Origin: Acidobacteriota bacterium
GTDB lineage: Bacteria > Acidobacteriota > Blastocatellia > Pyrinomonadales > Pyrinomonadaceae
Length of the DNA stretch: 64,000 nt
NCBI GenBank assembly: GCA_016713675.1
Contig: JADJOS010000001.1
Location: forward strand, 2,046,001 to 2,110,000
Direction of reading: 5' to 3'
Part shown: positions 62,122 through 64,000 of the stretch, one piece after another
How the letters are laid out: the number at the start of each line of letters is the position of its first letter
Position numbering within the stretch: the first letter of the stretch is position 1
Position numbers and translations under genes: made by a program
Notes under the pieces: generated by a model
Databases searched by the model: none
Told to the model about the DNA's origin: nothing
Seen by the model: only the letters and a program-made list of their open reading frames with translations

Positions 62122-62150
62122 CAGAAACGCCGGTTTGACCGGCGTTTCTG
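62122..62150. terminator. Hairpin after the large repeat gene
   Basis: Perfect 13-bp stem (CAGAAACGCCGGT and its complement) with a 3-base loop, 12 bases after the stop. There is no T-run, so termination strength is uncertain. Confidence 0.65.
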
Positions 62151-62278
62151 CGCGCAATGGCTCGTTAGCTAACTTGGGGAATGTGTGGTCGAGCACATAC
62201 AGACGCGGTGCAATACGGTATTACTTATGGTGAATCAGTGTGTCGGGAAGCAGCGAATTTGCTTAGGAGAGTGAGATC

Positions 62279-63337
62279 ATGAGTTTTATTAAAATATCAA
62301 TAACAATATTAGCGATCAGTATGTTTTTGTCGGCTTGCACATCCAGCCAGCCGCAGCAGACGGTGAGTACTGATCCGATCATAAATAACGTTCCGCAAAA
62401 CGGTGACCTCGATGATTATTGGGCTAAGGACAATCTCGATCTGCAAAGGGTCGGGAATTTGTTTGAGCGTTCGAACAGCCCGGAGGAGTTTGAATCGTAC
62501 CTCAATGCGAACGACGGCATAAATAACCTCGATCTGAACGGTGACGGCTATGTCGATTACATCGGTGTGCAGGAATATCAGGACCGTGACGACAATTCAC
62601 GCGGCTTGTCTCTGTTCAGCCGTTTCGGCCCCGATCTGATACAAGAGATCGCACAGATCGTGCTTTATCGCGACAGTCCAAATTGGTCCGGTGCCCGTGT
62701 CCTTGTAAGGGGCAATGATCAGATCTACGGCGACAACAATTACTACGAAACGAACTGGGCTGACCGCACGATCGGGTTGGTCTCGATGCTGTTCGGCAAC
62801 CGAACGGAGTCTTATCGATCACCGTATTACTATGGCAATTATCCGCCGCAGTATCAGACATATCAGGTGGTCGATACGCCGTATTACCGCACTCGAATCG
62901 AGCGGCTCTATCCTCAGCCGATATTTGTTTACACGGCAAATCCGGTTTGGATCAGCAAGATCAAGATCAAATCGCCGAACAACGGCCTGCATCTCGGCCA
63001 GATCAAGGCCAGATTGGTAAAACCGACAAAAGAGCAGGAGGAATTTTACAAGGTCAATCCGCGCGTTGTAAAAGCCGTCAAGGCCGATAAAGATGACAAT
63101 TCCGACAAGAAAGATAAGGGCGGAAAAGATGATGATAAAGGCATAAAGCCCGATAACGATCAAAAGGCCGATCCGTCAAAGAACGACCGTAAGAACGAGA
63201 CCCCGGGCATCAATCCGAACCAGCCGTCGAAGCCGGGAAAGCCCGACCGGCCGGACTCGAAGCCGGTCAAGCAGGACAAGGACGGAAAGGATAACGGAAA
63301 ACCAAACGACGGCGGCAAGGGCAAAGGCAAGCCGTAA
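62279..63337 (+). CDS. Lipoprotein with charged low-complexity tail
   Basis: A 352-residue protein with a strong ribosome binding site (AGGAGAGTGAGATC). The signal sequence ends in the lipobox LSACTSS. The middle domain includes an EF-hand-like loop (LDLNGDGYVDYIGV), then SLFSRFGPDLIQEIAQIVLY and a Tyr/Pro-rich stretch (SPYYYGNYPPQYQTYQVVDT). The last 90 residues are Lys/Asp/Pro/Gly repeats (DKKDKGGKDDDKG), probably disordered. I do not recognise the family with certainty. A strong terminator follows. Confidence 0.8.
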   Translation: MSFIKISITILAISMFLSACTSSQPQQTVSTDPIINNVPQNGDLDDYWAKDNLDLQRVGNLFERSNSPEEFESYLNANDGINNLDLNGDGYVDYIGVQEYQDRDDNSRGLSLFSRFGPDLIQEIAQIVLYRDSPNWSGARVLVRGNDQIYGDNNYYETNWADRTIGLVSMLFGNRTESYRSPYYYGNYPPQYQTYQVVDTPYYRTRIERLYPQPIFVYTANPVWISKIKIKSPNNGLHLGQIKARLVKPTKEQEEFYKVNPRVVKAVKADKDDNSDKKDKGGKDDDKGIKPDNDQKADPSKNDRKNETPGINPNQPSKPGKPDRPDSKPVKQDKDGKDNGKPNDGGKGKGKP

Positions 63338-63368
63338 TACCTCTGCGGTCAAGATCATTTGACGAAAG

Positions 63369-63392
63369 ACTCCGCTTCGGCGGAGTTTTTTT
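63369..63392 (+). terminator. Intrinsic terminator
   Basis: Stem ACTCCGC/GCGGAGT with a TTCG tetraloop, followed by a T-run. It lies about 30 bases after the lipoprotein gene. The remaining sequence to 63635 shows no supported feature. Confidence 0.92.
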
Positions 63393-63635
63393 GTGTCTGC
63401 ATTCAATAAAACTCCAAAAAATCTGAAATCAGCACTCGATTGGGCGTTTTTCTCAAATGCCGATAAAAGTTCGGGATTCCCCGGCTTTTAAGTTATTGAA
63501 ATCATTGTTGTTTACGTTTGCTGCGGGATTTGCCTCACGCAATGAACAAACATCGCGGAATTTTTCGAATGTAGTTTGCCTGCCCCGGTGAATTTGCGAT
63601 CGGACGGTTCGACGGACGCGAGATGATCGAAAAAT

Positions 63636-64000
63636 ATGATCTACCGAGAGTGCCCCAAATCTATTACGCGTATTGCGCGTGTCTTCCTTTTAATCACGAT
63701 AGGATCATTGTTGTTCGCCTGCGGCGGTTCCACCGCCAAGTTTCTGGCAAAGGGCGAAGAGTATCTGGCGAAACGTAAGTTTCACGATGCTCTGATGCAG
63801 TTCCGCTCGGCTGCCGAATCGGACAGCGACTCGGCAAAGGCGCATTGGGGATTGGCACGTGCGTATGAGAACCTCGGTCAATTCAACGAAGCCCTCGACG
63901 AACTGCGAAAGGCCGTAGACCTCGATGGGACCAACCTCGAAGCGAAATCAAAATTAGGCAACTATTATCTGCTCATCCGGCCGCCGCTTATCACCGAAGC
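63636..64000 (+). CDS. TPR lipoprotein, 5' part (runs off the window)
   Basis: The open frame begins MIYRECPKSITRIARVFLLI and reaches the window end without a stop. The leader ends in a lipobox (IGSLLFACGGS). Tetratricopeptide repeats follow (FLAKGEEYLAKRKFHDALMQ, AKAHWGLARAYENLGQFNEA, LDELRKAVDLDGTNLEAKSK). It resembles the large TPR lipoproteins that accompany exosortase systems, and an exosortase lies about 9 kb upstream. That link is inference because only about 120 residues are visible. Confidence 0.75.
   Translation, partial: MIYRECPKSITRIARVFLLITIGSLLFACGGSTAKFLAKGEEYLAKRKFHDALMQFRSAAESDSDSAKAHWGLARAYENLGQFNEALDELRKAVDLDGTNLEAKSKLGNYYLLIRPPLITE

Overview
The window looks like a chromosomal segment of an Acidobacteriota bacterium, most likely class Blastocatellia (Pyrinomonadaceae-like). 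This is inferred from the mix of families: DUF4388-J-domain proteins, CPKC-type zinc-ribbon membrane proteins, YVTN propellers with a tail-fibre-like N-terminal region, an S46 dipeptidyl peptidase, a B12-dependent ribonucleotide reductase and a fused exosortase-EpsI. GC content is moderate, both strands are used, and no tRNA, rRNA, CRISPR array or intact transposase was seen.

Layout. 1-6 kb (minus strand): a degenerate HD-GYP protein, a small secreted protein, two seven-bladed propeller paralogues and a DUF4388/J-domain/TPR protein. 6-12 kb (plus): a GNAT protein, a Rieske oxygenase and ligA, tightly packed, then two small unknown genes and glyA. 12-18 kb: three small unknown minus-strand genes, two zinc-ribbon membrane paralogues, an alcohol dehydrogenase with a frameshift, and an HtrA protease. 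18-25 kb: aldehyde dehydrogenase, recQ, ald and a PDZ/radical-SAM-like/DUF512 protein. 25-33 kb (minus): tonB, then a purine catabolism block (xdhC, xdhB, xdhA, guanine deaminase) with a glutaminyl cyclase and a DsbA-like protein. 33-41 kb: 3-methyladenine glycosylase, a cytochrome P450, an aminotransferase, a DUF5678/retropepsin-like pair and an S46 peptidase. 41-54 kb: mpl, an SRPBCC protein, dacB, a di-haem peroxidase with FG-GAP-type repeats, nrdJ (with a candidate NrdR box), hslO, ispA (with an in-frame stop) and the exosortase. 54-64 kb: an M28 peptidase, a very large secreted repeat protein broken by many indels, a lipoprotein and the start of a TPR lipoprotein.

Two non-coding themes stand out. 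First, short palindromic or word-iterated elements sit at many gene borders. Similar elements lie in frame inside genes for a P450, the ribonucleotide reductase and the DUF512 protein, form the 3' end of xdhA, and supply the stop codons of two convergent genes; the behaviour resembles Rickettsia palindromic elements. Second, two inverted copies of an element of about 285 bp (40.9-41.2 kb and 54.1-54.4 kb) each carry five 9-bp iterons at about 22-bp spacing, one opposed iteron and a perfect 24-bp palindrome.

Sequence quality is uneven. The adh frameshift, the ispA amber codon, the multiple indels at 58.5-60.7 kb and the G/C homopolymer block at about 60.27-60.56 kb may be assembly or sequencing errors rather than biology.
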